Source of the DNA: CAWHMS01 sp963830495
GTDB taxonomy: Bacteria; Actinomycetota; Actinomycetes; Propionibacteriales; Nocardioidaceae
Direction of reading: 5' to 3'
Length of the DNA: 64,000 nucleotides
Assembly (NCBI GenBank): GCA_963830495.1
Contig: CAWHMS010000003.1
Coordinates: 62,001-126,000 of the forward strand
Part shown: positions 27,775-36,807 of the stretch, one piece after another
Layout of the letters: the number at the start of each line of letters is the position of its first letter
How positions within the stretch are numbered: the stretch's first letter is position 1
Notes under the pieces: generated by a model
Told to the model about the DNA's origin: nothing
The model's database searches: none
What the model saw: the letters and a program-made list of their open reading frames with translations, nothing else
Program-made: the position numbers and the translations under genes

Positions 27775-28053
27775 TCAGGCTGCCGTCGAAGGTCCCAACA
27801 GAGCGTCGCTTACCAACGTCTGTTGGCGATGGGAGGCGGCAACCACGTCCGCCGCCCTTCCGGACAGGTAGCCGGTGTCGACGGCGCAGTCATGGCAAAC
27901 CGCCACCGCCCGCTGTCCGAGCTGGATGACTTCGACGTCATGTGGCCGACACGGCTGACCCCCGAGGTCGTGTCGATGATCGCGGCGATGCGCGGCGGCG
28001 ATGGTGGCAGCAGCAACCATCGCCAGCCCGGTGAGAGTCTTGTATTGGTCCAT
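27775..28053 (-). CDS. Small protein with possible zinc motif
   Basis: 92 residues, not recognised. The N-terminus has a short hydrophobic stretch (LTGLAMVAAATIAAA) followed by HRRDHRHD. A CRPH pair and a CHDC pair about 17 residues apart could bind zinc. A GGGGAGG site 5 bases before the ATG supports translation. It is convergent with the upstream ATPase gene. Confidence 0.5.
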   Translation of the reverse strand: MDQYKTLTGLAMVAAATIAAAHRRDHRHDLGGQPCRPHDVEVIQLGQRAVAVCHDCAVDTGYLSGRAADVVAASHRQQTLVSDALLGPSTAA

Positions 28054-28257
28054 CACGCCTCCCCGTGTTCCCCGCCGCCACCGTCGGCAATCCCACGACT
28101 TTCTCTTCATGGTTCGCCGTGGACGGGCTTAGAGGTTGCGCTATGGCCAAGGAAGTGCCAGTCCGTTACCGATTCGACATCGGGCGTGCCGGTTTGGCGT
28201 TGTCGCGGGACTCGCTGTGGTGGGGCGTTGCCGGTTCTGCTCGAGCGCTCTCGTCAA

Positions 28258-28299
28258 GATCCGACTGTCAGCCGGCCATGGCCAGCCAGGAGTCGGATC
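28258..28299. repeat. 42-bp palindromic element, copy 1
   Basis: Ends GATCCGACT (28258-28266) and AGTCGGATC (28291-28299) are perfect inverted repeats; the centre contains GGCCATGGCC. Copies with the same length and ends occur at 38655-38696 and 42768-42809. It lies in the otherwise empty 28054-28376 gap upstream of tRNA-Met. Confidence 0.8.
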
Positions 28300-28376
28300 G
28301 TTGCATTGGGCTTGGCCCGCGGCGTGCCCTGTCATCGTCGTACGACGTCCGCCCGTGGCATGATCGGCGGGCACAT

Positions 28377-28453
28377 GGGGCGGTAGCTCAGCTGGTAAGA
28401 GCAGAGGACTCATAATCCTTGGGTCGCGGGTTCGAGCCCCGCCCGCCCCACCA
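28377..28453 (+). tRNA. tRNA-Met (anticodon CAT)
   Basis: Full cloverleaf. The acceptor GGGGCGG pairs with CCGCCCC, the anticodon stem GAGGA/TCCTT encloses CTCATAA, and the T-arm is GCGGG-TTCGAGC-CCCGC. Discriminator A and an encoded CCA end the gene. The paired first base indicates elongator Met rather than initiator; tRNA-Ile read after lysidine modification is the other possibility. The 180 bases after it hold no recognisable gene or att repeat. Confidence 0.93.
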
Positions 28454-28633
28454 GGCTTGATCTGCGACCACGCTGCTGTGCACTTGATGCTCACTGCCCG
28501 AGATGGGGCGGTGCGGCAGCACGCCACGCCGCAATCGAAAACTCGGCCCATCAGCCTCAGGCCGAACACCGTTGGCGGCAGCTCTTCCACGCCCGCAGGA
28601 TGTGGGACAAGGGTTAGGCGGCCAATGTGCGCC

Positions 28634-29464
28634 CTACGGATGCAGACGCGGCTCCTGCTCGGCCCAGCAGTTGACTAGCCCCCGCTCGACGGCGGCTCGG
28701 ATTGCGGTGACCCGGTCAGTCGCGTCGAGCTTGCGGTAGGTGCGCTCCAGATGCTTGTCGACGGTCCGCGGCGACGACCCGAGCCGGTGGCCGATCGCCA
28801 CGGAGGTCAGGCCATCGGCCAGGAGGGTCAGCACTGCGAGTTCGCGCCCGGTGAGGAGGCAGCCGTTGGTCAGTTGGGCTTCGGCCGGAACGGACCCGAC
28901 CAAGACCTCAACCTGGAGGTAGAGAAGCATGAGCAAGGGCTGGATCCTGATGGCAAGCTCGACGTCCGCGTCAGCGAAGTCGTAGCCTCCACGCGCAATC
29001 ACGAAGGCATGGGCAACAGGGAAAACCTGACGACCTGGCCTTATCTGGCACGGGATGCCCAACTGCTCTTCCAGACCGTAGCCCGAAAGGTCGGACCTGA
29101 TGAACTGCTGGTCGGCTGCGGAAGCGACGGCGGTGGGAACCCGCGCCATCGACATCGGGGCAGGATCCCGCGTCGTGGCGTACCAGCGCCACAGAGGGTG
29201 GCGGGCCATCCCCTCTGCTCGCCACATCTCGCAGGTTGACTCCGGCGGCCAGCCTTGACGCTCGTTGAGAAGAGTGAAGCCGAACTCCGTGGGCGAGTCG
29301 ACCCAATTCCAGGCCGGCTCAGCGTCGAAGAGCTGGGCGAACAGCGGTTGCAATGGGCGAAATGGAAACGCCGCGTGGGTCTCCTGCACGAGGTCGTGGA
29401 CGGCATTGACGACCAAGGTCAGCCGCGAGTCGACAGTTCGCCTCATGATCCGAACGGCATGCAT
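28634..29464 (-). CDS. LuxR-family transcriptional regulator
   Basis: 276 residues. An N-terminal PAS/GAF-like region (NWVDSPTEFGFTLL, DPAPMSMARVP) ends in a LuxR helix-turn-helix (LTGRELAVLTLLADGLTSVAIGHRLGSSPRTVDKHLERTY, shown by its key parts LTGRELAVL and SPRTVDKHL). There is no receiver domain. The start is uncertain: ATG 29464 or 29446, both with poor ribosome sites. It is divergent from the TetR gene. Confidence 0.82.
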   Translation of the reverse strand: MHAVRIMRRTVDSRLTLVVNAVHDLVQETHAAFPFRPLQPLFAQLFDAEPAWNWVDSPTEFGFTLLNERQGWPPESTCEMWRAEGMARHPLWRWYATTRDPAPMSMARVPTAVASAADQQFIRSDLSGYGLEEQLGIPCQIRPGRQVFPVAHAFVIARGGYDFADADVELAIRIQPLLMLLYLQVEVLVGSVPAEAQLTNGCLLTGRELAVLTLLADGLTSVAIGHRLGSSPRTVDKHLERTYRKLDATDRVTAIRAAVERGLVNCWAEQEPRLHP

Positions 29465-29697
29465 CTGCTGCCGCCACCGAGCAGCGAAGCCGCGAGCACG
29501 GCGAGCACTATCTTCATCATGCGGTTGTAATCCTGCGGATTGGAGGTAGTTGCTGAGGTCGCGACTCGCACTCGTTCTCCAGAGTTGGTCATCCTTCCGC
29601 GGCAGCACAGGTCCGCCAGCGACAATTGACGCTCGATGTCAGTCGTGGCAACCATCGCGTACGTTCGGCTCAGATCTGCGCGGGACGAGACAAGGAC

Positions 29698-29713
29698 TCG
29701 GTCGGGTGACCGA
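29698..29713. promoter_or_regulatory. 16-bp dyad between the LuxR and TetR genes
   Basis: TCGGTC-GGGT-GACCGA is a perfect inverted repeat 86 bp upstream of the TetR gene, a size common for TetR operators. GATACT at 29763-29768 may be the -10 box of the TetR gene. The remainder of the 29465-29798 gap shows nothing else. Confidence 0.4.
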
Positions 29714-29798
29714 CTAAATTGAGATTACCCTTCTCGAACTCTGATCACAAATCGAGCCGTGCGATACTTGGTCGGACAGCCGAACGTGGAGGGTACGG

Positions 29799-30419
29799 GT
29801 GGCGTACATCAAGGCATCGGAGCGGCGCGGTCAGCTCGTGGTTGCGGCCCGCGCCGTGCTGTGCCGCGACGGCGTTGCCGGCACCACCCTGCGGGCGGTG
29901 GCCGCCGAGGCGGAGGTGCCGCTCGGGACGCTGCATTACGTGTTCCCGTCCAAGGAGTTGCTGATCACCGCAGTGCTGGAGGACGTCCGGGAGGAGGTCT
30001 CTGCCGTCTTCACGGCGGCCGAGACCGACGCGGGTCTCGAGCACGCGCTCCGACGCGGACTGGAGAACTATTGGCGGGAGCTGGTCGTGAATGACCCCGC
30101 GTCGGCGCTTATGCGGCACGAGCTGTTCGTCTACGCGCTGCGCACCGCCAGCCTGGAGAGCTTGGCCCGCTGGCAGATCGAGGGCTACAGCCGCATCGTG
30201 GCCGAGTGGTGCCAGGAAGCCGGTAACAACGCCGGCGAGATCTGCGCGGTGCCGTTCGACACCCTCGGCCGGGTCCTGGTCGGCAGCGTCATCGGGATCA
30301 CTCTCCAGTACCTCAGCGACCGCGATCAGGCCCGCTCAAGACGAGACCTGCAGGCCGTCATCGAGATGCTGGTCTGCCTCGCCGCGGTGAGGCACGCGCC
30401 CAGCAAACCCGGAGGCTGA
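29799..30419 (+). CDS. TetR-family transcriptional regulator
   Basis: 206 residues. The DNA-binding domain at about 8-55 has GVAGTTLRAVAAEAEVPLGTLHYVFPSKE, recognisable by LRAVAAEA and TLHYVF. The C-terminal ligand domain is not assignable. A GTG start with GGAGGG upstream was chosen. No clear target gene is adjacent; the next gene on this strand is about 900 bases away. Confidence 0.87.
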   Translation: MAYIKASERRGQLVVAARAVLCRDGVAGTTLRAVAAEAEVPLGTLHYVFPSKELLITAVLEDVREEVSAVFTAAETDAGLEHALRRGLENYWRELVVNDPASALMRHELFVYALRTASLESLARWQIEGYSRIVAEWCQEAGNNAGEICAVPFDTLGRVLVGSVIGITLQYLSDRDQARSRRDLQAVIEMLVCLAAVRHAPSKPGG

Positions 30420-30585
30420 CACACCGATCGATCGTCGAGGTAGAGCTGTCCGCCGTTCCCCGATGGGACTCCCTCGCTTTCGGTCGCGCAGCGCAGGGCT
30501 GTCGATCGTGCAGGTGGTCGGTCGGTCACGGCCGCCGGGGATGCCCGCGTGCCAGGGAGATTCCCGCAGGACGGTTGCTTCCTGT

Positions 30586-31197
30586 CTACTCGGGTGGCAG
30601 GTTCTCCTTCGCGTCCTCGTAGGAACCGGTGGGCGGGTTCGCATCAGGTCCATAGACGAGGTACACCACGCCACTCGCGTATGGCTGTGCCGAGATCAGC
30701 TTGAGGTTTCGAGCCGGCCCGCCCTCGTCGAACAGCCGTAGCCCCGACCCCGCCGTCGCCGGGTGGACGAACAGGTGCAACTCGTCGAGCAGATCGGCGT
30801 CGAGCAACTGCCGGACCACGGATACCGATCCGCTCAATGCGACGCGCCGGATCGCCGGGTCGTTCTTCAACGCGGTGACTCCCTCGACAAGGTCACCCCG
30901 CAATTGCTCCGAGTTCCGCCAACTGAACTCCAGCGCGCTACGCGAGGCGACGATCTTGCGCATGTCGCCCAGCCGCTTGGCGAAGACCGCGTCATCTTCG
31001 CCAGCCTCCTCCCGTTCCGGCCACGCTCCAGCGAAGCTGTCGTACGTCACTCGGCCGAAGAGCATGACGTCGGCGTCGTGCGTATCGTCTACGGCCTTCC
31101 CCATCTCCTCGTTGAAGTACGGGAAGTGCCAGTTGCCGACGCCGGGGTCGACAACGCCGTCGAGCGCCGTGAAGAGGCTCGCCGAGATCTTGGCCAT
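30586..31197 (-). CDS. Dihydrofolate-reductase-fold protein (RibD C-terminal family)
   Basis: 203 residues. Landmarks are SLFTALDGVVD, MLFGRVTYDSF, and ALSGSVSVVRQLLDADLLDELHLFVHP (key parts GSVSVVRQL and DELHLFVHP), typical of the YyaP/RibD-like reductase family that binds NADPH. These are usually stand-alone reductases of unknown substrate rather than folate enzymes. No operon partner is evident. Confidence 0.85.
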   Translation of the reverse strand: MAKISASLFTALDGVVDPGVGNWHFPYFNEEMGKAVDDTHDADVMLFGRVTYDSFAGAWPEREEAGEDDAVFAKRLGDMRKIVASRSALEFSWRNSEQLRGDLVEGVTALKNDPAIRRVALSGSVSVVRQLLDADLLDELHLFVHPATAGSGLRLFDEGGPARNLKLISAQPYASGVVYLVYGPDANPPTGSYEDAKENLPPE

Positions 31198-31343
31198 CGG
31201 ACTCTCCTGTCAGGTAGGTCGCCTTCTCCGATCTTGCCTCCTACGACCTCCCCAACGCACAGGACTCATCGCAACGGCGTCGTATGCCGGGGCGCGCGCC
31301 TGATCGACGGACACCGGTTGATGCACGCTCTAACCTCAACACC

Positions 31344-32159
31344 GTGTCGCGGACATTCACCACTCCGAGCGGGCTCGCGGGCCGGGTGACCGGGTCCGGT
31401 CCCGAAGTGCTGCTCCTGCACGGCGGGCCGGGCATGACTGACTACATGGAGAGCCTGCTGCCGGAGTTGGACGGCTACCGGGTCGCGTCGTTCCAGCAGC
31501 GCGGAGTGGCACCGTCGACACTGGCTGGACCTTTCGACGTGCCGACGCTGCGCGACGACGTCGTCGATGTCCTCGACACCCTCGGCTGGCAGGCGCCGGC
31601 GATGATCGGCCACTCCTGGGGCGGGCACCTGCTGCTCCACCTGCTGGCGATGGCGCCCGTGCGCGTCGGAGCCGCCCTGGTCGTGGATCCGCTGGGCGCG
31701 GTCGGCGACGGAGGCCTGGCCGCCTTCGAGCTCGAACTGTCGCGCCGACTCCCGGAGGCAACCCTGGCCCGGTTGGAGGAACTCGATGCGCTCGAGGCGA
31801 CACGCTCGCTCACGTCGGCCGAGGTTCTCGAGGCGATGGAGCTCTCGTGGCCGGCGTACTTCTCCAGTCGGGAGGTGGCGCAGCCGATCCCCCAGATAGG
31901 CCACGCACCGAGCGACGAGAGCTGGGCCTCCATCCGCGCCGAGCTACCCGCGCTGGCCGAGCAGCTCCGGGGCTGCACCGTGCCGACCCGGTTCGTGCAC
32001 GGTGAGTCGGATCCCCTTCCGGTAACCGCGAGCACGGATACGGCGGAGCTGCTGGGCGCAGTCGTGGACGTGCTTCCGGGCAACGGCCACTTCCCCTGGC
32101 TGGAGGATCCCGGCTGTGTACGGCGCAGCCTCGACCTGTTGCTCCGTGGTGCGGGCTGA
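31344..32159 (+). CDS. Alpha/beta hydrolase (proline iminopeptidase-like)
   Basis: 271 residues. The oxyanion motif HGGPGM, nucleophile Ser91 in GHSWGG, the acid in HGESDPLP and His in GNGHFPW make a complete triad. HGGPG is shared with proline iminopeptidases, but many relatives are esterases. The GTG start has no ribosome site and TAACCT lies about 10 bases upstream, suggesting a leaderless transcript. It is divergent from the reductase gene at 30586. The 273-base gap after it has no convincing gene. Confidence 0.85.
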   Translation: MSRTFTTPSGLAGRVTGSGPEVLLLHGGPGMTDYMESLLPELDGYRVASFQQRGVAPSTLAGPFDVPTLRDDVVDVLDTLGWQAPAMIGHSWGGHLLLHLLAMAPVRVGAALVVDPLGAVGDGGLAAFELELSRRLPEATLARLEELDALEATRSLTSAEVLEAMELSWPAYFSSREVAQPIPQIGHAPSDESWASIRAELPALAEQLRGCTVPTRFVHGESDPLPVTASTDTAELLGAVVDVLPGNGHFPWLEDPGCVRRSLDLLLRGAG

Positions 32160-32433
32160 GCCACATCGCCTGGACGGTCGTCCGCACCAGAACCACCGAT
32201 CTCCCCACATGTCGTAGCCGACCTTCAACCCACACTGCCACGAGCACCCACTGCTGGCGACGCGGACGATGATCGGTCCATGGGCGCATCGCGATCAAGT
32301 GGAATAACACCCAGTCTGTGACAGCGGCTGACGCCAGTAAGGCGATCCAGTCGGCCACCCGGCTCGTCCAGGGCGTCGAGACTGCGGTGACCGCCCGCTG
32401 ATCCCGCACCGTCGGCGGTTCTAGTCTGGGCGC

Positions 32434-33207
32434 GTGACGGAAGAGCGAGCCGCTGAGATCTCGCTCAATCGCGCCCTCTGGACCCTGCTGAACGAAAGTC
32501 ACACCGACGCTGCCGCCGAGCCGCTCTGGCGGGCAACGGAGTTCGTCTGGGGACTGTTCGGCATTCCCGACCGAGTATTCGGCGTTCTCGGCGACGTCCG
32601 GGGTCTCGATGTCGTCGAGATCGCCAGCGGCACGGCGTGCTGCTCGGCCTGGCTCACCAGGTCGGGTGCCCGGGCAGTGGCGGTCGACCTGTCGAGCGAG
32701 CAGCTGTCAACGGCTCGGCGCCTGCAACGGCGCTTCGGTCCGGACTTTCCGCTTGTCCAGGCGGATGCGGAGCGGCTTCCGCTCGGCAGCGGGCGATTCG
32801 ACCTCGTGCTCAGCGAGCACGGCGCTGCCGCCTGGTGCGATCCGGAGCGCTGGCTGCCGGAGGCTGCGCGACTACTGCGCCCTGGCGGCCGCCTGGTCTT
32901 CTTGACCAACAGCCTGTTGTCGGCGCTGTGCGTCCCAGCAGACGAGGGTGTGGCCGGGGAACGCCTCGTGCGCGGCCAGCGCGATGCCTATCACGTGCGC
33001 TGGCCCGGCGGAGGCGTCGAGTTCCATCCGTCGCACGGAGACTGGGTGCGCATGTTGCGCAGGTCTGGCTTCGTGATCGAAGCACTGCACGAGACCTATG
33101 CGCCCGAGGACGCACGCGACCACCCGGTCTACGAGATCGTGTCCGCCGAGTGGGCGAGACGCTGGCCGGCCGAGGAGCTCTGGGTTGCTCGCCGTGCACT
33201 CTCATAG
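32434..33207 (+). CDS. Class I SAM-dependent methyltransferase
   Basis: 257 residues. Motif I is VVEIASGTACCSAWL (a degenerate E-x-A-x-G-T), the acidic ribose-binding residue is in AVAVDLSSEQL, then DAERLPLGSGRFDLVLSEH and LLRPGGRLVFLTNS. It belongs to the ubiE/bioC-like small-molecule type. The substrate is unknown. The GTG start is close to a TAGTCT box and is probably leaderless. Confidence 0.83.
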   Translation: MTEERAAEISLNRALWTLLNESHTDAAAEPLWRATEFVWGLFGIPDRVFGVLGDVRGLDVVEIASGTACCSAWLTRSGARAVAVDLSSEQLSTARRLQRRFGPDFPLVQADAERLPLGSGRFDLVLSEHGAAAWCDPERWLPEAARLLRPGGRLVFLTNSLLSALCVPADEGVAGERLVRGQRDAYHVRWPGGGVEFHPSHGDWVRMLRRSGFVIEALHETYAPEDARDHPVYEIVSAEWARRWPAEELWVARRALS

Positions 33208-33216
33208 GGCTCCGCG

Positions 33217-33504
33217 TCAGACGTCGACGGCCAACCGCACCGTCACCGCGTCGCCGACGCTCAGCCGCTCTGCCTTGCGCACGACTGCCTTGACCGGTAC
33301 GACGTACTGCCCGTCCTTGGGCCACAGCGCGGTCGTCCAGTCCGTCTCGCCAATCTGAGCTGTCACGGGGATCATGCCCCAGCCGTAGCTGACGAACGAG
33401 GAAGCCGCCTCGAGCTCGACGCTCTCCTCCTCCGGCACGGTGACGAAGTACCACGGAGCCGGGCCCTTCCAGTACCAGATCTCGCCGTCGAACTCCATGA
33501 TCAT
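33217..33504 (-). CDS. DUF1905 family protein
   Basis: 95 residues, a small beta-barrel-like domain. WYFVTVPEEES, YGWGMIPVTAQIG and SLFPK-type WPKDGQYVVPVKAVVRKAERL (key parts WPKDG and YVVPVKA) are the usual marks. The function is unknown. It is convergent with the methyltransferase gene, 9 bp apart. Confidence 0.82.
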   Translation of the reverse strand: MIMEFDGEIWYWKGPAPWYFVTVPEEESVELEAASSFVSYGWGMIPVTAQIGETDWTTALWPKDGQYVVPVKAVVRKAERLSVGDAVTVRLAVDV

Positions 33505-33598
33505 GCGGTCAGGATACGAGCCCGCCAGTTCAACCCGACACGCATTGTCGCGGTGGCCCGGGGTGGCGTCGCATCAGCGCAAGACCCCCCGCACGCAG

Positions 33599-34285
33599 TT
33601 AGTCACGGTCCTGCCAGGTACAGACGCAGACCTCATTGCCTTCCGCGTCCGCGAGCACCCAGAAGGCACGAGCGTGCGCATCGCTGACCAGCGTTCCACC
33701 AGCGGCCAGCGCGCCAGCAATCCTGCCCTCGGCCTCGTCGTGCGGCACGGTCAGGTCGAGGTGGATCCGATTTCTCTGGGAGCGTGGCGCATCCATCTGC
33801 TGGAACCACACGGCTGGCCCCTGCCGAGCCGGATCGAGCAGCGCCGCGGTCGACTCGTCGTCGTCCGGCTCGTCTTCGTAGGCCAGCACCGCCTTCCAGA
33901 ACGGCCGCACCCGCGGGATGTCGAGGGCATCGATCGCGACCTCCACGCCTTGCACGGATCGCCCATGCGGTTGGCTGGTCGCTCCCCCCATTCCCAGGCC
34001 TCGCCGGCCGAACTCCGCCGAGAGTGCTCGACTCAGCTCGACGTCTCTCTCTGTGACGCCGCCGTCTTCGACGGTACGAAGGGTCAGCAAGACCCGGTCG
34101 GCGCGGACGTCGATCAGCAAGTGCCCATCGGCGTGGTCGCCGCACAGCTTCGCGGCGGCAGCCGCCGCCTCCGCCCCTTCCGTCAACGACGACACGTGCA
34201 CCGAGACGGCCAAGGCGCCTAACAGGTAGCGCCACGCCGAATCCTGGACTGCGACCGAAGCTTCGGCTCGCGAGAGGGGCACCAC
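33599..34285 (-). CDS. Pterin-carbinolamine-dehydratase-like domain fused to a VOC/glyoxalase domain
   Basis: 228 residues. Residues about 1-105 (LIDVRADRVLLTLRTVEDGGVTERDVELSRALS, by its key parts VLLTLRT and GGVTERDVELSR) follow the 4a-hydroxytetrahydrobiopterin dehydratase pattern, but the usual HHPD motif is replaced by GDHADGH. Residues about 115-228 are a VOC domain (VEVAIDALDIPRVRPFWKAVL, NRIHLDLTV, ADAEGNEVCVC). This fusion is widespread in actinobacteria with no proven role. The start at one of two GTG codons (34285, 34282) is uncertain. Confidence 0.7.
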   Translation of the reverse strand: MVPLSRAEASVAVQDSAWRYLLGALAVSVHVSSLTEGAEAAAAAAKLCGDHADGHLLIDVRADRVLLTLRTVEDGGVTERDVELSRALSAEFGRRGLGMGGATSQPHGRSVQGVEVAIDALDIPRVRPFWKAVLAYEDEPDDDESTAALLDPARQGPAVWFQQMDAPRSQRNRIHLDLTVPHDEAEGRIAGALAAGGTLVSDAHARAFWVLADAEGNEVCVCTWQDRD

Positions 34286-34335
34286 GAGATCAACCCTGGC
34301 ACAGCGCGGCGAGCCACGTGCGTCGAGCTCCCACC

Positions 34336-35250
34336 TCACTCGTCGGCGAGCTGGAAGTGCCAGATGATGGCCGCCGGTGTGTCGCGGTATGCCGCGTTGG
34401 CCGCCACGGGACACCACCGGTGCAGGGACCAGATGTCAGGCACCTCGCCCGCGACGTACCTGGCGATCGGCTCCGAATCCCCCAGCGGCGTGCCGGTTCT
34501 GTCGACCATCGGGGATGGACGTCGAGGCTCCTCGCATCGACGCACCTGAAGTCCCAGGGGCAGCGCCGCCTGCAAGTACTCGCTCGTGAGCCGCGTCCGT
34601 GACGGGATGAAGCCTGGCCCACCACCAGGGCCGATCCTCACGACGGGGAGAGCAACGCCGATCAGCCCCCTCCAGTCCGAGATGACGAGATGTCCGCCCG
34701 GTTTCAACACTCGAACGAACTCGGCAAAGGCCACGTCGAGATCCGGCACGTGCATCAACGCCAGCGCGCAGACGAGCACATCGACCGAGGACTCCCCTAC
34801 CGGCAGATCGTGCAGGTCTGCGCAGTGAAATTCACCGGCCGGCACCCTGGCACGCGCCACGGCGAGCATGTCTGGCGAGCTGTCCACCGCGATGATCGAG
34901 TGCCCGAGCGACGCTAGGTACGCCGTGTGTCGGCCAGTACCGCAGGCCACGTCCAGTGCGACGACTCCCACATCGAGACCAGCCAGGATCTCCCGCACGA
35001 TCGGCTGCTCCAGGTCGATCAGCTGGTTGCCGGGCTGGTCGTAGGACTCCGCCCACGACAGGTATCCGTCCTCGGTGGTGATCGGCTCCGCACCAGAGCC
35101 GCCGCCCAGTTCTCCGACGGATTCGAGCAGGACCTTGATCTCAGTGAGCCTGGCCTGGGTGAACTCGCGGTCGTAGTCCCCAGCGAAGGCGTGCAACAGC
35201 GCGATGCCCTCCAACCCGAGTAGGTAGGCAAGCGGGTGCTGATAGATCAC
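34336..35250 (-). CDS. Class I SAM-dependent methyltransferase with N-terminal extension
   Basis: 304 residues. Motif I is VALDVACGTGRHTAYLA, then IIAVDSSPDML, HCADLHDLPVG and VLKPGGHLVISDW. The first 80 residues (LAYLLGLEGIALLHAFAGDYDREF) resemble the N-terminus of a family sometimes placed before methyltransferases and may be a substrate-recognition part. The small-molecule target is unknown. It lies 50 bp upstream of the dehydratase-VOC gene on the same strand. Confidence 0.84.
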   Translation of the reverse strand: MIYQHPLAYLLGLEGIALLHAFAGDYDREFTQARLTEIKVLLESVGELGGGSGAEPITTEDGYLSWAESYDQPGNQLIDLEQPIVREILAGLDVGVVALDVACGTGRHTAYLASLGHSIIAVDSSPDMLAVARARVPAGEFHCADLHDLPVGESSVDVLVCALALMHVPDLDVAFAEFVRVLKPGGHLVISDWRGLIGVALPVVRIGPGGGPGFIPSRTRLTSEYLQAALPLGLQVRRCEEPRRPSPMVDRTGTPLGDSEPIARYVAGEVPDIWSLHRWCPVAANAAYRDTPAAIIWHFQLADE

Positions 35251-35340
35251 CTACGCATCGTATGGGGAGGTGGAGCACAGCTTAGCCGCTGACCACCGAC
35301 TACCCTCGCAGCCGCACGGGGGCGTCAGGAGACCGAAGCG

Positions 35341-36807
35341 TCAGGACACCGGGTCGTAAGCGCAGGCGTCCTTGTTGTCAGCGGCCGACCCGGACTTGTC
35401 CCCGGGCTTGTCCTTCTTCCCTGTCGGCGACAGCGCCTTGCGCGTCACAGACTGCATCCAGTCGAAGTCGGGGTCGCCTGGGTAGAACTCGTCGGACGAG
35501 CGGAACACGACCGACTTCACCCGCTTGTCCTTGACGTCCATGGCCAGATCGACGAACGCTGGCAACAGGTCGCGCGGTATGTCGGTCTGGACCATCTCCT
35601 TGCCCGCCTCGGCCAGCGCCTGATAGCGCCGGAGGAGCGTGAGCGGGTCGGCTTCGTCGATGATCGCGTCGATCATGCAGCGCTGCCGCTCCATGCGCTG
35701 GTAGTCGTCAGAGCCGTAGCGCCCGCGGGAGAACCACAACGCCTCGAAGCCGTCGAGCTGCTGCTCTGGACCCGGATCGATCCAGTCCTGCGGTTCGACG
35801 CCGAGGGTGGTGTTGCCGCCGATGGCGACGGGCTGGTTGACGTTGACCGTCACCCCGCCCATGGCGTCGACGATCTCGCGAAAACCCTCGAAGTTGACCA
35901 GCAGGTAATAATCCACGGGCAGCCCGATGCTCCCGGCGATCGCCTGCTTGAGCGCGTCAGCCCCCTCGTTGTCCGACTTCCCCAACACACCAGGGTGTAG
36001 TGCGGGAACCTGCCGGTAGACCGCGTTGAGCATCCAATTGCCGTCGTCGCCCTCCCCGGCGAATCCCTCGGGATACAGGTCGTGCAACGGGCTGTCGGCG
36101 GGGAACTGCGCGTTCATCATGTTGCGCGGCAGGCTGAACATGATGGTCTTGCCGGTCGCGGTGTCCATCGACACGAGGATCATCGAGTCGGTGCGCACGC
36201 CCTCGCGGTTGTCTCCCCCGTCGCCACCGAGCAGCAGCAGGTTGACGCGGTCGCGGCCACCCCAGGGGTCCTCGCTGCTGACGTCGTCGGGTGTGGTGGC
36301 GCTCTGGTTGTCGCCGAAGACCGTGTCGACCAGGTCGGCCTGCACCATCGCATAGCGCGCTGCCATCGTGACGGGCGCGGCGACGGCCAGGCAGAGCCCG
36401 ACGACGAAGACGCTGCCCAGCACCGACTGCCACCGTCGGATGCCGGTCGGGCGCACGACGACGTACGTCGTGACGACGACCAGCATCCAGGCGATCAGCG
36501 CCAGGGCAATCACGAAGGCGACGGTTTTCAGCTGTGCGGGGTCGAACGCGAAGTCGAGCGCGGAGTCGAGGTCGCGGGGGAAGAACCACGCCGCCAGCCC
36601 CACCGCCAGCAGGCTGGGAAGCAGGACAGCCAGTCCCAGGGCCTTGCGGCCGTTGTACAAGAAGCCGGTGCCCGGTAGGAGTGCACCCAGCGATGTGATG
36701 CCAATCGCGCCCGCCAGGCCTCGGGCCCGACGGCGAGTCGGGAGCCGGCGCCGACGACCGGGCTTGGGCCGCGCACGGCGCCCAGTCGGCTCGAGCGTGC
36801 TGGCCAT
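35341..36807 (-). CDS. LCP (LytR-CpsA-Psr) family cell-wall ligase
   Basis: 488 residues. A basic N-terminal tail rich in Arg/Lys/Pro is followed by three to four membrane helices (about 33-155) and an external LCP domain (about 185-430): RVNLLLLGGDGGDNREGVRTDSMILVSMD (key parts LLLLGGD and RTDSMIL), FSLPRNM, GFREIVDAMGGVTVNV, LWFSRGRYGSDDYQRMERQ. LCP enzymes attach glycopolymers such as teichoic acid or arabinogalactan to peptidoglycan. More than one membrane helix is unusual, since most have one. A GGGAG site precedes the ATG. Confidence 0.9.
   Translation of the reverse strand: MASTLEPTGRRARPKPGRRRRLPTRRRARGLAGAIGITSLGALLPGTGFLYNGRKALGLAVLLPSLLAVGLAAWFFPRDLDSALDFAFDPAQLKTVAFVIALALIAWMLVVVTTYVVVRPTGIRRWQSVLGSVFVVGLCLAVAAPVTMAARYAMVQADLVDTVFGDNQSATTPDDVSSEDPWGGRDRVNLLLLGGDGGDNREGVRTDSMILVSMDTATGKTIMFSLPRNMMNAQFPADSPLHDLYPEGFAGEGDDGNWMLNAVYRQVPALHPGVLGKSDNEGADALKQAIAGSIGLPVDYYLLVNFEGFREIVDAMGGVTVNVNQPVAIGGNTTLGVEPQDWIDPGPEQQLDGFEALWFSRGRYGSDDYQRMERQRCMIDAIIDEADPLTLLRRYQALAEAGKEMVQTDIPRDLLPAFVDLAMDVKDKRVKSVVFRSSDEFYPGDPDFDWMQSVTRKALSPTGKKDKPGDKSGSAADNKDACAYDPVS

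Noticed and set aside
28377..28633. Integration site of a mobile element at tRNA-Met
   Set aside because: No integrase gene, no repeated tRNA 3' end and no excisionase were seen downstream.
31990..32020. Further copies of the 42-bp element (GTCGGATC in the hydrolase gene, also near 49833 and 40636)
   Set aside because: Single half-sites inside coding sequence without the partner arm 42 bp away.
32160..32433. A decayed membrane-protein gene on the minus strand (LLASAAVTDWVLFHLIAM)
   Set aside because: The hydrophobic stretch is short, and no start, ribosome site or recognisable family was found.
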